Below are positions 20,227 to 29,929 of a stretch of 50,000 bases of DNA, piece after piece (position 1 is the first letter of the stretch; every line of letters starts with the position of its first letter). The position numbers and the translations under genes are program-made. Origin of the DNA: Heyndrickxia oleronia (lineage in GTDB: Bacteria > Bacillota > Bacilli > Bacillales > Bacillaceae_C); assembly GCF_017809215.1 (NCBI RefSeq), contig NZ_CP065424.1:40001-90000 (forward strand), in the 5' to 3' direction. The notes beneath the pieces are model-generated. The model was not told where the DNA came from. It worked only from the letters and a program-made list of their open reading frames with translations, and did not search any database.

Positions 20227-20784
20227 ATGAAATTAATTGTTGGCTTAGGAAATCCAGGTTCTCAATTTGATCGAACTAGACATAATATTGGCTTTGAGGT
20301 TATTGATGAACTGGCTAAACGTTATCAAACTTCTTTGAATCAAACAAAATTTAAAGGTTTATATACAGTAATTAACAATCTTGGTGAGAAGTTCATTTTA
20401 TTAAAGCCGCTTACCTATATGAATCTATCCGGTGAAAGTATTCGTCCAATTATGGATTATTATGATATTTCAGTGGATGATCTGGTAGTGATCTTTGATG
20501 ATTTGGATTTGCCAGTTGGGAAAATTCGTTTACGACAAAAGGGAAGTGCAGGGGGACATAATGGAATAAAGTCCACTATTGCTCATTTAGGAACACAGAA
20601 CTTTAACCGTATTCGAATAGGAATTGACAGACCTGATCAAGGAATATCTGTCCCGGATTATGTTTTAGGGAAATTTAATAAGGAAGAATGGGAAGAGATG
20701 CAAATGATGATCAGAAAAAGTGCTGATGCTTGTGAGGAATGGTTGAAAAAACCATTTCTTGAGGTAATGAATCTTTATAATTAA
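20227..20784 (+). CDS. pth: Peptidyl-tRNA hydrolase
   Basis: The 185-residue enzyme releases peptides from tRNAs that drop off the ribosome. Visible are [21 protein letters not shown] with the catalytic histidine near residue 19, [24 protein letters not shown] and [11 protein letters not shown]. It was first known in B. subtilis as spoVC. ATG has GAGGTG upstream. Confidence 0.96.
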   Translation: MKLIVGLGNPGSQFDRTRHNIGFEVIDELAKRYQTSLNQTKFKGLYTVINNLGEKFILLKPLTYMNLSGESIRPIMDYYDISVDDLVVIFDDLDLPVGKIRLRQKGSAGGHNGIKSTIAHLGTQNFNRIRIGIDRPDQGISVPDYVLGKFNKEEWEEMQMMIRKSADACEEWLKKPFLEVMNLYN

Positions 20785-20941
20785 AAGCCTTTTCTAAGAT
20801 GATTTTTGTATCTCAATAAGATCTTTATAGCAAAGAAAGAGAGGACTTCACGAAGGACTTTTAATTCAATATCAATGATGAATAACTCCTATTAAACAGG
20901 TTAATACTAATAAAAAGCATTGTTTATAAGGAGGCCTCAAT

Positions 20942-21172
20942 ATGGCGATTAACTATTTTTGCCGTCATTGTGGTACAAATATTGGAAGTATTGAACGATC
21001 ATCGATTTATTCAGATCAAATTGGACTTCACACATTGACAAATGAAGAAAGACAGGAAATGGTTTCCTATGAATCAAATGGAGATATTCATATTCATTCT
21101 ATTTGTGAAGACTGTCAAGAAGCATTAGATAGAAATCCAAACTTGCATGAATATGATTATTTGATTCATTAA
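20942..21172 (+). CDS. fin: Anti-sigma-F factor Fin (YabK)
   Basis: The 76-residue zinc-ribbon-like protein has two cysteine pairs, CRHC near the N-terminus and CEDC near residue 57, and matches B. subtilis Fin in length. Fin inhibits SigF in the forespore and helps the switch to SigG. ATG follows AAGGAGGCC. A SigF promoter is expected, but I could not identify one convincingly. A terminator separates it from mfd. Confidence 0.92.
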   Translation: MAINYFCRHCGTNIGSIERSSIYSDQIGLHTLTNEERQEMVSYESNGDIHIHSICEDCQEALDRNPNLHEYDYLIH

Positions 21173-21174
21173 CC

Positions 21175-21202
21175 GCTTTGGAGAAAGATCCAAAGCATTT
21201 TT
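21175..21202 (+). terminator. Terminator after fin
   Basis: The stem GCTTTGGA/TCCAAAGC is followed by ATTTTT. It lies only about 70 bases before the mfd start. Confidence 0.85.
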
Positions 21203-21275
21203 CTGTTTGGTCTTTTTAATATACATGATTATGAATTTATTTAATGGAGATATTTTGAGGGGAGGAACTGAAAGC

Positions 21276-24200
21276 TTGAAGGATTTACAGCAAATTATTT
21301 TACAGCAAGATGAGATAGGGTCTGTTATCACGGGAATTGAGGCAGGATTAAAGGAACAGCTTGTAGCGGGATTATCAGGATCCTCTAGGGCGCTATTTAT
21401 CGCTTCTATTTATCAAAAAGTCCATCAATCCATTATTATTGTGACCTATAATCTTCATCAAGCACAAAAATTATATGATGATTTACAACAATTTATCTCC
21501 GATAAATCGCTATATATATATCCGGCAAACGAGTTGATTGCCGCTGAAATTGGAATTGCTAGTCCAGAGTTGAAAGGTCAAAGAATTGAAGCGCTAAACT
21601 TTTTGACTTCTAAAGCAAAAGGTGTCTTGATTGTTCCAATGGCTGGCTTACGTAGGATCCTTCCTACACCAAATATTTGGAAAGGCTATCAAATTTCTTT
21701 TCAAGTAGGTAATGAAATAGATTTAGAAAATATATTAGTAAACTTAAATACTATGGGGTACAGTCGAAATGAGATGGTGAGTGCTCCTGGAGAGTTTAGT
21801 TTGCGTGGTGGAATTTTGGATATTTATCCTTTAACAGAGGCTAATCCAATCCGTATTGAGCTTTTTGATACCGAGATTGACTCCATTCGGACTTTTTCAA
21901 TTGAAAACCAAAAATCAGTGAAAAAGCTAGATAAAGTAATGATCGGTCCGGCAACAGAGTCCCCTGTAGACCCTGCTCAACTACCAATGATTGCAGATAA
22001 ACTTGAAAAAGGTTTATCTAAAACATTAAAAAAAGTGAAAAGTGAGGCTTCTAAGGAACGATTAGTTCAAAATATAGGCTATGATTTGGAATTACTTCGA
22101 AATGGTCAAAAACCAGAACAATTTTTTAAATACTTATCTTTAGCCTATGAAGCGTCTACCAGTTTGCTAGACTATGTTTCTGGTAAGGGAATATTAATTC
22201 TTGATGAATTTAGCCGTATCCAGGAAATAAATGATCAATTAGTTAATGAGGAAGCGGAATGGTTTACCTCTTTATTAGAGGAAGGGCAAATTGTTCATGA
22301 TATTGAGGTATCCCATAGTTTAACAAAATTATTAGCTCAAACGAATTTATCAAAAATTTATTTTTCTTTATTTTTGAGACATATCCCTAATACGAGTCCA
22401 CAAAACATTTTAAATATCACTTGTCGACCAATGCAAAACTTCCATGGACAAATGCATGTCTTAAAGGCGGAAATTGTTCGGTGGAAAAAGGGACGTTTTA
22501 CTGTTGTTTTTCTAGGTAGTGATAAGAATCGTGTCAAAAAACTTCATAGTGTCTTAGAGGACTATGATATTGAGGCAGCAGTAGTTGAAGATCAAGGCAA
22601 AATCTTACCCTCTACAATACAGATTATTGAAGGTGGGTTAAATACGGGCTTTGAGCTATCAATGATAAAATTAGCTGTTATTACAGAGGAAGAACTATTT
22701 AATAAAAGCACAAAAAAAACAGCTAGACGTCAAAAATTATCAAATGCTGAAAAGATAAAAAGCTATTCGGAGCTTAAAGTTGGAGATTACGTTGTTCATG
22801 TAAATCATGGAATAGGGAAGTATTTGGGAATTGAAACATTAATTATTAATGGGGTTCATAAAGACTATCTCCACCTGAGATATCAAGGAAGCGACAAGCT
22901 ATATGTTCCGGTTGAGCAAATTGAACTTGTTCAAAAATATGTTGGTTCAGAGGGAAAAGAGCCTAAAATTTATAAATTAGGCGGAAGTGATTGGAAGCGG
23001 GTTAAGAAGAAAGTACAATCCTCTGTTCAAGATATTGCAGATGATTTAATTAAACTGTATGCAGAAAGGGAAGCCGCAAAAGGGATTGCCTTTTCACCGG
23101 ATGGTGACCTTCAAAGAGAATTTGAAGCAACATTCCCATACCAGCCGACAGAGGATCAACTGCGCTCTGTACAGGAGATTAAACGGGACATGGAAAGAAT
23201 TAGACCAATGGATCGATTGCTATGTGGAGATGTTGGCTATGGAAAAACAGAAGTAGCAATTCGTGCAGCATTTAAGGCAATAATGGATGAAAAGCAAGTG
23301 GCTTTTTTAGTACCTACAACTATTTTAGCGCAACAGCATTTTGAAACTATTAAAGAGCGCTTTCAGGACTATCCAATTAATATTGGGCTACTCAGTCGCT
23401 TTCGGACAAAAAAACAACAAACAGAGACTCTAAAAGGGTTAAAAAGTGGGACGGTAGACATTGTTGTTGGAACGCATCGATTATTATCAAAGGACGTTCA
23501 ATATCATGATTTAGGGCTGCTTATTATAGACGAGGAACAGCGGTTTGGTGTAAATCATAAAGAAAAGATTAAGCAATTAAAGACAAATGTTGATGTGTTA
23601 ACATTGACCGCGACACCAATACCTAGGACACTGCATATGTCTATGCTAGGTGTTCGAGATTTATCGGTTATTGAAACACCTCCGGAAAATCGTTTTCCTG
23701 TTCAAACCTATGTTATGGAGTACAATGGTCATTTAGTCCGTGAGGCAATAGAGCGTGAATTATCTAGGAACGGACAGGTCTATTTTTTATATAACAGGGT
23801 AGAGGATATTGAAAGGAAAGCAGAAGAGATTTCAGCCCTTGTGCCAGATGCCAGGGTAACCTATGCACACGGACAAATGACTGAAAGCGAGCTGGAATCG
23901 GTAATTTTAAGTTTTCTAGAAGGGGAATATGATGTCCTTGTGACAACTACTATTATTGAAACAGGAGTAGATATTCCAAATGTAAACACATTGATCGTTT
24001 TTGATGCTGATCGAATGGGTTTATCCCAGCTATATCAATTGCGTGGTCGTGTAGGAAGATCTAATCGTGTTGCTTACGCGTATTTCACCTATCGAAAGGA
24101 TAAGGTACTTACGGAGGTATCTGAAAAACGCCTTCAAGCTATTAAGGAGTTCACCGAGTTAGGTTCTGGATTTAAAATTGCGATGCGGGATTTATCCATT

Positions 24201-24806
24201 CGTGGAGCGGGAAATATATTAGGTGCTCAGCAACATGGATTTATTGATTCTGTTGGATTCGATCTGTATTCGCAAATGCTTAAAGAAGCAATTGAGGAAA
24301 GAAAGGGACAAGGGCAACCAACTGTACCAGCTTTTGAGGTTGAGTTAGAAATTGATGCATATATTCCTGATACGTATATATCTGATGGGCATCAAAAAAT
24401 TGAAATGTACAAAAGATTTAGAGGTATTACACAGCTTGAGGAAGTAGAGGAATTAAAAGAGGAAATGATGGATCGTTTCGGTGAATACCCGTCACAGGTT
24501 GGACTTTTATTTACAGTAGCTGAAATGAAGGTGTATGCACAAGAGGCGATGCTAGAATCAATAAAACAGATAAAGCAGCAAGTAACGATACTAATGTCCG
24601 AACAGGGAACACAACAGGTTGATGGTCCAAAGGTGGTCAGTCAATTGAACAAATATGGTCGTGCTGTCGGATTTGGTATGGATGGAAATAAGTTAAAAAT
24701 TACTTTGAATATAAAAGGTTTGGATCAAGAGAAGTGGCTTTCAGTCGCTTATGAAATTATTAAGGAAGTGAATTCGTCACTTAAAACAAAGGAACATGTT
24801 ATTTAA
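21276..24806 (+). CDS. mfd: Transcription-repair coupling factor Mfd
   Basis: The 1176-residue ATP-dependent translocase removes RNA polymerase stalled at lesions and recruits UvrA. The order is a UvrB-like N-terminus, an RNAP-interacting domain (near KSYSELKVGDYVVHVNHGIG), RecG-like motor domains with Walker A GDVGYGKTEV (651-660) and DEEQ (752-755), and the C-terminal TRCF domain. The start is TTG at 21276, 10 bases after GGGGAGG; this gives exactly the B. subtilis distance to GLKEQL. The upstream in-frame codons from 21207 lie across the fin terminator. Confidence 0.95.
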   Translation: MKDLQQIILQQDEIGSVITGIEAGLKEQLVAGLSGSSRALFIASIYQKVHQSIIIVTYNLHQAQKLYDDLQQFISDKSLYIYPANELIAAEIGIASPELKGQRIEALNFLTSKAKGVLIVPMAGLRRILPTPNIWKGYQISFQVGNEIDLENILVNLNTMGYSRNEMVSAPGEFSLRGGILDIYPLTEANPIRIELFDTEIDSIRTFSIENQKSVKKLDKVMIGPATESPVDPAQLPMIADKLEKGLSKTLKKVKSEASKERLVQNIGYDLELLRNGQKPEQFFKYLSLAYEASTSLLDYVSGKGILILDEFSRIQEINDQLVNEEAEWFTSLLEEGQIVHDIEVSHSLTKLLAQTNLSKIYFSLFLRHIPNTSPQNILNITCRPMQNFHGQMHVLKAEIVRWKKGRFTVVFLGSDKNRVKKLHSVLEDYDIEAAVVEDQGKILPSTIQIIEGGLNTGFELSMIKLAVITEEELFNKSTKKTARRQKLSNAEKIKSYSELKVGDYVVHVNHGIGKYLGIETLIINGVHKDYLHLRYQGSDKLYVPVEQIELVQKYVGSEGKEPKIYKLGGSDWKRVKKKVQSSVQDIADDLIKLYAEREAAKGIAFSPDGDLQREFEATFPYQPTEDQLRSVQEIKRDMERIRPMDRLLCGDVGYGKTEVAIRAAFKAIMDEKQVAFLVPTTILAQQHFETIKERFQDYPINIGLLSRFRTKKQQTETLKGLKSGTVDIVVGTHRLLSKDVQYHDLGLLIIDEEQRFGVNHKEKIKQLKTNVDVLTLTATPIPRTLHMSMLGVRDLSVIETPPENRFPVQTYVMEYNGHLVREAIERELSRNGQVYFLYNRVEDIERKAEEISALVPDARVTYAHGQMTESELESVILSFLEGEYDVLVTTTIIETGVDIPNVNTLIVFDADRMGLSQLYQLRGRVGRSNRVAYAYFTYRKDKVLTEVSEKRLQAIKEFTELGSGFKIAMRDLSIRGAGNILGAQQHGFIDSVGFDLYSQMLKEAIEERKGQGQPTVPAFEVELEIDAYIPDTYISDGHQKIEMYKRFRGITQLEEVEELKEEMMDRFGEYPSQVGLLFTVAEMKVYAQEAMLESIKQIKQQVTILMSEQGTQQVDGPKVVSQLNKYGRAVGFGMDGNKLKITLNIKGLDQEKWLSVAYEIIKEVNSSLKTKEHVI

Positions 24807-24819
24807 ACATACTTCTTGA

Positions 24820-24850
24820 GGCTGTCGAGCTACTCTCGACAGTCTTTTTT
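24820..24850 (+). terminator. Terminator after mfd
   Basis: The stem GGCTGTCGAG/CTCGACAGTC has a 5-base loop and is followed by TTTTTT. Confidence 0.92.
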
Positions 24851-25175
24851 ATTAGGTAATATTGGTAAATATGATACCGATAAAGGTTTGTAGAGAAGCT
24901 TTCTTCTCCACAAGCTGAGGAAAATTATTAAAACATGTTCCCTTTCTGAATATCTAAGGATTAAACATGTTTATTTAGATGGAAAGAAGGGAAATTAAAC
25001 TATTGAAATGGTTATTTCAACCAGTCGCTATAAAAATGGCTTTCAAAAATGAACTCACATGTATAGAACTTTTTTGTTGAAAGATACTAATGTCAACAGA
25101 GGGAAAAGATTCAATAAAAACCAAGGCAATCATTCATTGCCAAAAAATCATCTGATGAAAGTGAGGCAACATAAG
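24851..25175. other. Intergenic region upstream of spoVT
   Basis: No gene is seen. It holds a small hairpin GAGAAG/CTTCTC (about 24892-24908) and two AAACATGTT palindromic motifs (24931-24939 and 24963-24971) whose starts are 32 bp apart. A SigG promoter is expected for spoVT, but I did not find a convincing match. Confidence 0.45.
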
Positions 25176-25712
25176 ATGAAAGCAACTGGAATAGTTCGTC
25201 GAATTGATGATTTAGGAAGAGTCGTTATACCAAAGGAAATCCGTAGAACTCTTCGTATCCGTGAGGGTGATCCATTAGAAATTTTTGTGGATCGCGATGG
25301 AGAAGTAATCCTTAAAAAATATTCTCCAATTAGCGAATTAAGTGACTTTGCAAAAGAGTATGCAGAAGCATTATATGACAGTCTGGGAAGTCAAATACTA
25401 ATATGCGATCGAGATGCTGTTATTTCTGTAGCGGGTGTATCGAAAAAGGATTATTTGAATAAGAATATTGGTTCGCCTGTTGAAAAGGTCATGGATGATC
25501 GTACCACTCAGATTGTCACACAAAAAGGACAAGTATCACTGATTGATGGATTTGAAGAAGAACTATCTTCCTATACTATTTCACCAATAGTAGCGAATGG
25601 CGATCCAATTGGCGCTGTCATTATTTTTTCAAAGGACCGTACACTTGGAGAAGTAGAACAAAAGGCTGCCGAAACAGCATCCGCATTTTTAGCAAGACAG
25701 ATGGAACAATAG
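25176..25712 (+). CDS. spoVT: Stage V sporulation regulator SpoVT
   Basis: The 178-residue forespore transcription factor modulates SigG-dependent genes. An N-terminal AbrB-type swapped-hairpin domain (residues 1-50, MKATGIVRRIDDLGRVVIPK) is followed by a C-terminal GAF-like domain (about 56-178, SQILICDRDAVISVAGVSKK). ATG at 25176 has GTGAGG 9 bases upstream; the open frame continues back to 25059, but that extension is not conserved. The N-terminus closely resembles AbrB at 3948-4229. Confidence 0.95.
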   Translation: MKATGIVRRIDDLGRVVIPKEIRRTLRIREGDPLEIFVDRDGEVILKKYSPISELSDFAKEYAEALYDSLGSQILICDRDAVISVAGVSKKDYLNKNIGSPVEKVMDDRTTQIVTQKGQVSLIDGFEEELSSYTISPIVANGDPIGAVIIFSKDRTLGEVEQKAAETASAFLARQMEQ

Positions 25713-25745
25713 GTAAATACTTTACAAGAAAATATAATCTAGGTA

Positions 25746-25776
25746 AAGAAGCGGATGATCATACCGCTTCTTTTTA
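25746..25776 (+). terminator. Terminator after spoVT
   Basis: The stem AGAAGCGG/CCGCTTCT is followed by TTTTT. Confidence 0.9.
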
Positions 25777-25780
25777 TGTC

Positions 25781-25812
25781 TTGCCATTATTTTTGACTGA
25801 TTATGCTATAAT
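25781..25812 (+). promoter_or_regulatory. Possible extended -10 promoter of yabM
   Basis: TATAAT (25807-25812) is preceded by TGC, an extended -10. TTGCCA (25781-25786) is 20 bp upstream, longer than ideal, so recognition may rely on the extended -10. Confidence 0.45.
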
Positions 25813-25870
25813 ACAAAAGATTTGTTTTAACTAATTACTTTGTAGATATTATAGGAGAGGTCGAATAACA

Positions 25871-27433
25871 TTGCCTTCAGATAACTCGAGGTTATTTCTT
25901 AGGGGTGCGTTAATTTTAACAATTGCAGCAACCATTATAAAGATATTAAGTGCTGTCTATCGTGTACCCTTTCAAAATATAGTCGGTGATACGGGTTTTT
26001 ATATTTACCAGCAGGTGTATCCGATTTATGGAATAGCTATAGCGCTGGCAACTTATGGATTCCCCGTAATTATATCCAAAATGGTGGCTGATGCGAAGAA
26101 AGTAAATGCTAGTGATGCTCACAGTATTGCTTTCGCAGCATTTATCATTTTGGGATTTATCGGTATCATTCTTTTTTCTTTTTTTTATTTCGGCTCACAC
26201 ATAATTGCTCACTGGATGGGAGATCGTCGTCTAGTACCTTTAATTAAGGTAGTAGCTGTCCCTTTCTTAATTATGCCGCTTATTTCTACAATTAGGGGTT
26301 ATTTTCAGGGAAAGAGGGAGATGTTGCCAACAGCTGTATCTCAAGTAGTCGAGCAGTTCATTCGAGTCATCTGTATTTTGCTTTTATCATATGTGTTAGT
26401 TCGTAATGGAGCATCTCTTTATCAGGTAGGAAGGAGTGCTTTCGTTAGTTCTGTTGTTGGAAGTTTATTAGCTGCGGCTATTTTATTATTCTTTTATTTC
26501 CGTCATAAGGAAGAAGCATCGTTGCAACTTGGGCAGGCATTTAAATTTATCGGAAAAAAATTTATTATCCAAGGCATAGCCGTTTGTATTAGTGGAGCCC
26601 TACTTGTTTTATTGCAGCTAATTGATTCCTTTAATCTGTATTCGCTGCTTACTTCAACAGGCATACCTAGTGAAAAGGCAAAGGTACTAAAAGGAATTTA
26701 TGACCGTGGCCAGCCATTCATTCAATTAGGGACAGTAGTAGCCACTTCCTTTTCATTAACCTTGGTTCCAGAATTATCTTCCACTCTACATGGCCAGAAA
26801 AAGAATTTAGAAGAAAAAATACAATTAGCCTTAAAAGTGAGTGTAGTTTTTGGATTAGGAGCTACTATAGGCTTAATTAGTATTATGGAACCTACAAATA
26901 CTATGCTTTTTTCAAATCAAGCGGGTTCAAATGTACTAAAGGTTTTTTCAATTTCTATCTTTTTTAGCTCGATGATTTTGACTATAAATGGAATATTACA
27001 GGGTTTAGGGGATCTATTATCATCTGCTAAGTTTATTATTATTGGAATGATCATAAAAGTATTTGGAAACTATCTATTGATTCCTCAGATCGGCACGATG
27101 GGAGCAAGTGTTTCCACAATTATCGCGCTGTTCTTTATTTTATTGCTGTCTATTTATAAAATAAAAAGAGGAGGCATACACCTAAATTTAGGGAGTTTTT
27201 TTATCAGGCTATTAGCTAGTGCTGGAGTTATGGCTTTTATACTTCAAATATGGACTTATGTTTTTGATTACTTCCATCTCACTAACCGAATATGGAGTCT
27301 TTTTGAGTCATTAGGTGGAGTTTGTCTGGGTGGATTTTGTTATCTTTATTTGATAGGGTATTTTAAATTATTTAGAGAAGATGAAGTGAAGGAAATTCCT
27401 TTTGGTAAATATCTTTTACATAAAAAGAAATAG
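25871..27433 (+). CDS. yabM: MOP-superfamily lipid/polysaccharide flippase (YabM, SpoVB-like)
   Basis: The 520-residue integral membrane protein has about 14 predicted hydrophobic segments, beginning LRGALILTIAATIIKILSAV. It belongs to the MVF/MurJ-SpoVB group of the MOP flippases, which move lipid-linked precursors across the membrane. The exact substrate of YabM is not established. The start is TTG at 25871, 10 bases after GGAGAGG. It is followed by yabN with 12 bases between, so the two are probably co-transcribed. Confidence 0.88.
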   Translation: MPSDNSRLFLRGALILTIAATIIKILSAVYRVPFQNIVGDTGFYIYQQVYPIYGIAIALATYGFPVIISKMVADAKKVNASDAHSIAFAAFIILGFIGIILFSFFYFGSHIIAHWMGDRRLVPLIKVVAVPFLIMPLISTIRGYFQGKREMLPTAVSQVVEQFIRVICILLLSYVLVRNGASLYQVGRSAFVSSVVGSLLAAAILLFFYFRHKEEASLQLGQAFKFIGKKFIIQGIAVCISGALLVLLQLIDSFNLYSLLTSTGIPSEKAKVLKGIYDRGQPFIQLGTVVATSFSLTLVPELSSTLHGQKKNLEEKIQLALKVSVVFGLGATIGLISIMEPTNTMLFSNQAGSNVLKVFSISIFFSSMILTINGILQGLGDLLSSAKFIIIGMIIKVFGNYLLIPQIGTMGASVSTIIALFFILLLSIYKIKRGGIHLNLGSFFIRLLASAGVMAFILQIWTYVFDYFHLTNRIWSLFESLGGVCLGGFCYLYLIGYFKLFREDEVKEIPFGKYLLHKKK

Positions 27434-27445
27434 TGGAGGATTATG

Positions 27446-28906
27446 ATGAATGGACAAATAATAATTGTAGGCTTAGGTGCAGGCGATATTGATCAGCTTC
27501 CTTTAGGTGTATACAGGACGTTATCAAGTGCAGCGCATGTCTTTTTACGGACCAAGGAGCATCCGGTTGTACAGGAGCTAGAACGAGAAGGAATGAAATA
27601 TACTAGCTTTGATGATATATACGAACAAAACGATCAATTTGAACAAGTCTATGAGCAAATTAAGAATCTACTTATAGCGGAAGCACAAAATGAAGAAATT
27701 GTTTATGCAGTACCCGGTCATCCTTTAGTTGCAGAGAAAACGGTACAATTATTGTTGGAAGAAGGGCCATCAAATAATATTACTATTAAAATAGGTGGGG
27801 GGCAAAGCTTTATAGATGCTCTTTTTACTTCTGTAAAAGCAGATCCTATTGAAGGTTTTCAATTATTAGATGGTACCGATTTACATAAAAATGATCTCCG
27901 TTCAACCCAGCATCTCATTATTGGACAAGTGTATGATGCCTATGTTGCTTCGGATGTGAAATTAACTTTAATGGAAAAGTACCCCGATGATTATGAGGTA
28001 GTCATTGTAACAGCTGCAGGAAGTAATGAAGAAAATATTAAAAAAGTCCCATTATATGAGTTGGATCGACAAGTAGAGTTAAATAATTTAACGAGCTTGT
28101 ATGTCCCACCAATGGATAAGGAACAATTAAAGGAGTTTACAGTATTAAGGGATATTATTGCCCAATTACGAGGTCCTAATGGATGTCCTTGGGATAAAAA
28201 GCAAACTCATCAATCATTAAAGAAGTATTTAATTGAGGAATCTTATGAATTACTAGAAGCAATTGATGAAGATGATATTGATCATATGATTGAGGAGCTT
28301 GGTGATGTATTGCTTCAAGTAATGCTGCATTCTCAAATTGGTGAGGACGAAGGAATGTTTTCTATTGATGATGTTATCGAGAATATTTCGGAAAAAATGA
28401 TTCGAAGACACCCACATGTATTTGGAGATGTACAGGTATCTAATGAGGATGATGTGGTAAAAAACTGGAATCAAATTAAATCGAAGGAACATGGTGAAGT
28501 AGATCGGCATGATTCTATAGCGAATCATGCAGGGAAAGGGTTGCCCGCAATCATGCGTGCATATAATTTGCAGAAATATGCAGGAAAGCATGGGTTTGAT
28601 TGGAAACAAGCGGAGGAAACGTGGAAAAAAGTTAAAGAGGAAATAAAGGAATTTGAAATTGAAATGAAGAATGGAAATAAGGGTGATATGCTTTCGGAAT
28701 TTGGAGATCTACTTTTTGCATTGATCAATACGGCGAGGCATTTATCCATCCATCCTGAAGAGGCACTCGAAAGGGCTAATCAGAAGTTTATGAGGCGTTT
28801 CTCATATATTGAAGATCAGGTGGTAAAAAGCGGAGGTTCTTTTCAGGACTTCACATTAGAAGAGTTAGATCAATTTTGGAATAAGGCGAAGATAAAAGGA
28901 TTATAA
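27446..28906 (+). CDS. yabN: Tetrapyrrole-methylase-like / MazG nucleotide pyrophosphohydrolase fusion (YabN)
   Basis: The 486-residue two-domain protein has an N-terminal SAM-methylase-like domain (about 1-220; IIIVGLGAGDIDQLPLGVYR, VPGHPLVAEKTV) and a C-terminal MazG domain (from about 240). In MazG the metal ligands are visible as EESYE (about 265-269) and EELGD (about 284-288). MazG hydrolyses NTPs, cleaning up abnormal nucleotides; the partner domain's role is unclear. Two adjacent ATG codons (27443, 27446) occur; the second is better spaced from GGAGGA. It is followed by rqcP after 12 bases. Confidence 0.92.
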   Translation: MNGQIIIVGLGAGDIDQLPLGVYRTLSSAAHVFLRTKEHPVVQELEREGMKYTSFDDIYEQNDQFEQVYEQIKNLLIAEAQNEEIVYAVPGHPLVAEKTVQLLLEEGPSNNITIKIGGGQSFIDALFTSVKADPIEGFQLLDGTDLHKNDLRSTQHLIIGQVYDAYVASDVKLTLMEKYPDDYEVVIVTAAGSNEENIKKVPLYELDRQVELNNLTSLYVPPMDKEQLKEFTVLRDIIAQLRGPNGCPWDKKQTHQSLKKYLIEESYELLEAIDEDDIDHMIEELGDVLLQVMLHSQIGEDEGMFSIDDVIENISEKMIRRHPHVFGDVQVSNEDDVVKNWNQIKSKEHGEVDRHDSIANHAGKGLPAIMRAYNLQKYAGKHGFDWKQAEETWKKVKEEIKEFEIEMKNGNKGDMLSEFGDLLFALINTARHLSIHPEEALERANQKFMRRFSYIEDQVVKSGGSFQDFTLEELDQFWNKAKIKGL

Positions 28907-28918
28907 GAGGTGAGAGTT

Positions 28919-29200
28919 ATGGCAACGATGAGGTTGGATAAATTTCTAAAAGTATCTCGTTTAATTAAAAGAAGAACGTTGGCAAAAGAGGTAGCTGATC
29001 AAGGAAGAATAACGATTAATGGGCAAACTGCGAAGGCAAGTTCAAATGTGAAGGTAGGAGATGAACTGCAGGTTCGCTTTGGTCAGAAATTAGTGACAGC
29101 TAAAGTACTAAATCTTACAGAATCAACTCGTAAAGAAGATGCTGCAAATATGTATTCTATTCTAAAGGAAGAAAGACTTAATACGAATAATAATGATTAA
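28919..29200 (+). CDS. rqcP: RqcP (YabO), S4-domain ribosome quality-control factor
   Basis: The 93-residue protein is an Hsp15-like S4 RNA-binding domain: [21 protein letters not shown] and [16 protein letters not shown]. RqcP works with RqcH on stalled 50S subunits to add C-terminal alanine tails. ATG at 28919 follows AAGAGGTGAG at good spacing; an internal ATG at 28928 would match the shorter B. subtilis N-terminus. It is the last gene of yabM-yabN-rqcP. No simple terminator follows; the repeat array begins 39 bases downstream. Confidence 0.93.
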   Translation: MATMRLDKFLKVSRLIKRRTLAKEVADQGRITINGQTAKASSNVKVGDELQVRFGQKLVTAKVLNLTESTRKEDAANMYSILKEERLNTNNND

Positions 29201-29239
29201 GAGGATTTTAGACCCTACCGAACATTGAATCTGTTATTA

Positions 29240-29915
29240 GGCTCTTTTCTCAAACATAGTGGCAAAGGTAATGCTTTCACTAACAAAAATAGGATGAAAA
29301 CCGCAAATCATCCTTTCATTCCACTGAGAAAAGAGCTGCAAACAGTAAAAGAACGCTAACCTATTTATTGATGTAAAAGCCGGCAGTAGGGCTTTTACCA
29401 AAGCAACTACGAAAACAGACTTTTTATAAGGCTCTTTTCTCAAATGTTGTGGCAAAGGTATTGGCTTCACTAACAAAATTAGGATAAAAACCAGCAAATC
29501 CTTTCATTCTACTGAGAAAAGAGCTACAACCATAAAGAGAACGCTAACCCATTTATTGGGTGTAAAAGCCGGCAGTAGGGCTTTTACAAAGCAACAACTA
29601 TACGAAAACAGTCTTTATATTAGGCTCTTTTCTCAAATGTTGTGTCAAAGGTAATGGTTTCACTAACAAAAATAGGCTAAAAACCGGCAAATCCTTTCAT
29701 TCCACAGAGAAAAGAGCTGCAACCATAAAGAGAACGCTAACCCATTTATTGGGTGTAAAAGCCGGCAGTAGGGCTTTTACAAAGCAACAACTATACGAAA
29801 ACAGTCTTTATATTAGGCTCTTTTCTCAAATGTTGTGTTAAAGGTATTGGTTTCACTAACAAAGTTAGGATAAAAACCGGCAAATTTCTTCATTCCACTG
29901 AGAAAAGAGCTACAA
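29240..29915 (+). repeat. Tandem array of 3.5 units of a ~192-bp two-palindrome repeat
   Basis: Units start with GGCTCTTTTCTCA at 29240, 29430, 29623 and 29816, giving periods of 190, 193 and 193 bp; the last unit stops after its first module. Module A (about 97 bp) is bounded by the perfect 12-bp inverted repeat GCTCTTTTCTCA/TGAGAAAAGAGC (one mismatch in some arms) and contains smaller dyads. Module B holds the hairpin GTAAAAGCC/GGCTTTTAC and the tail CTATACGAAAACAGTC. A stretch of about 118 bp is identical between consecutive units 2-3 and 3-4, pointing to recent tandem expansion. No protein is encoded. Confidence 0.92.
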
Positions 29916-29929
29916 AGATTATATGGACA

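Noticed and set aside
20780..20867. Distant inverted repeat AATTAAAAG...CTTTTAATT after pth
   Set aside because: The arms are about 60 bases apart and AT-rich, without a T-run; not convincing as a terminator.
28253..28609. 118-codon minus-strand frame inside yabN
   Set aside because: Shadow frame opposite the MazG domain; no ribosome site, product unlike any family.
29237..29497. 86-codon minus-strand frame in the repeat array
   Set aside because: It runs across module borders and is not preserved in the other units, so the repeat is not coding.
29240..29915. CRISPR array
   Set aside because: The period is about 192 bp with near-identical whole units; there are no short repeats with unique spacers and no cas genes.
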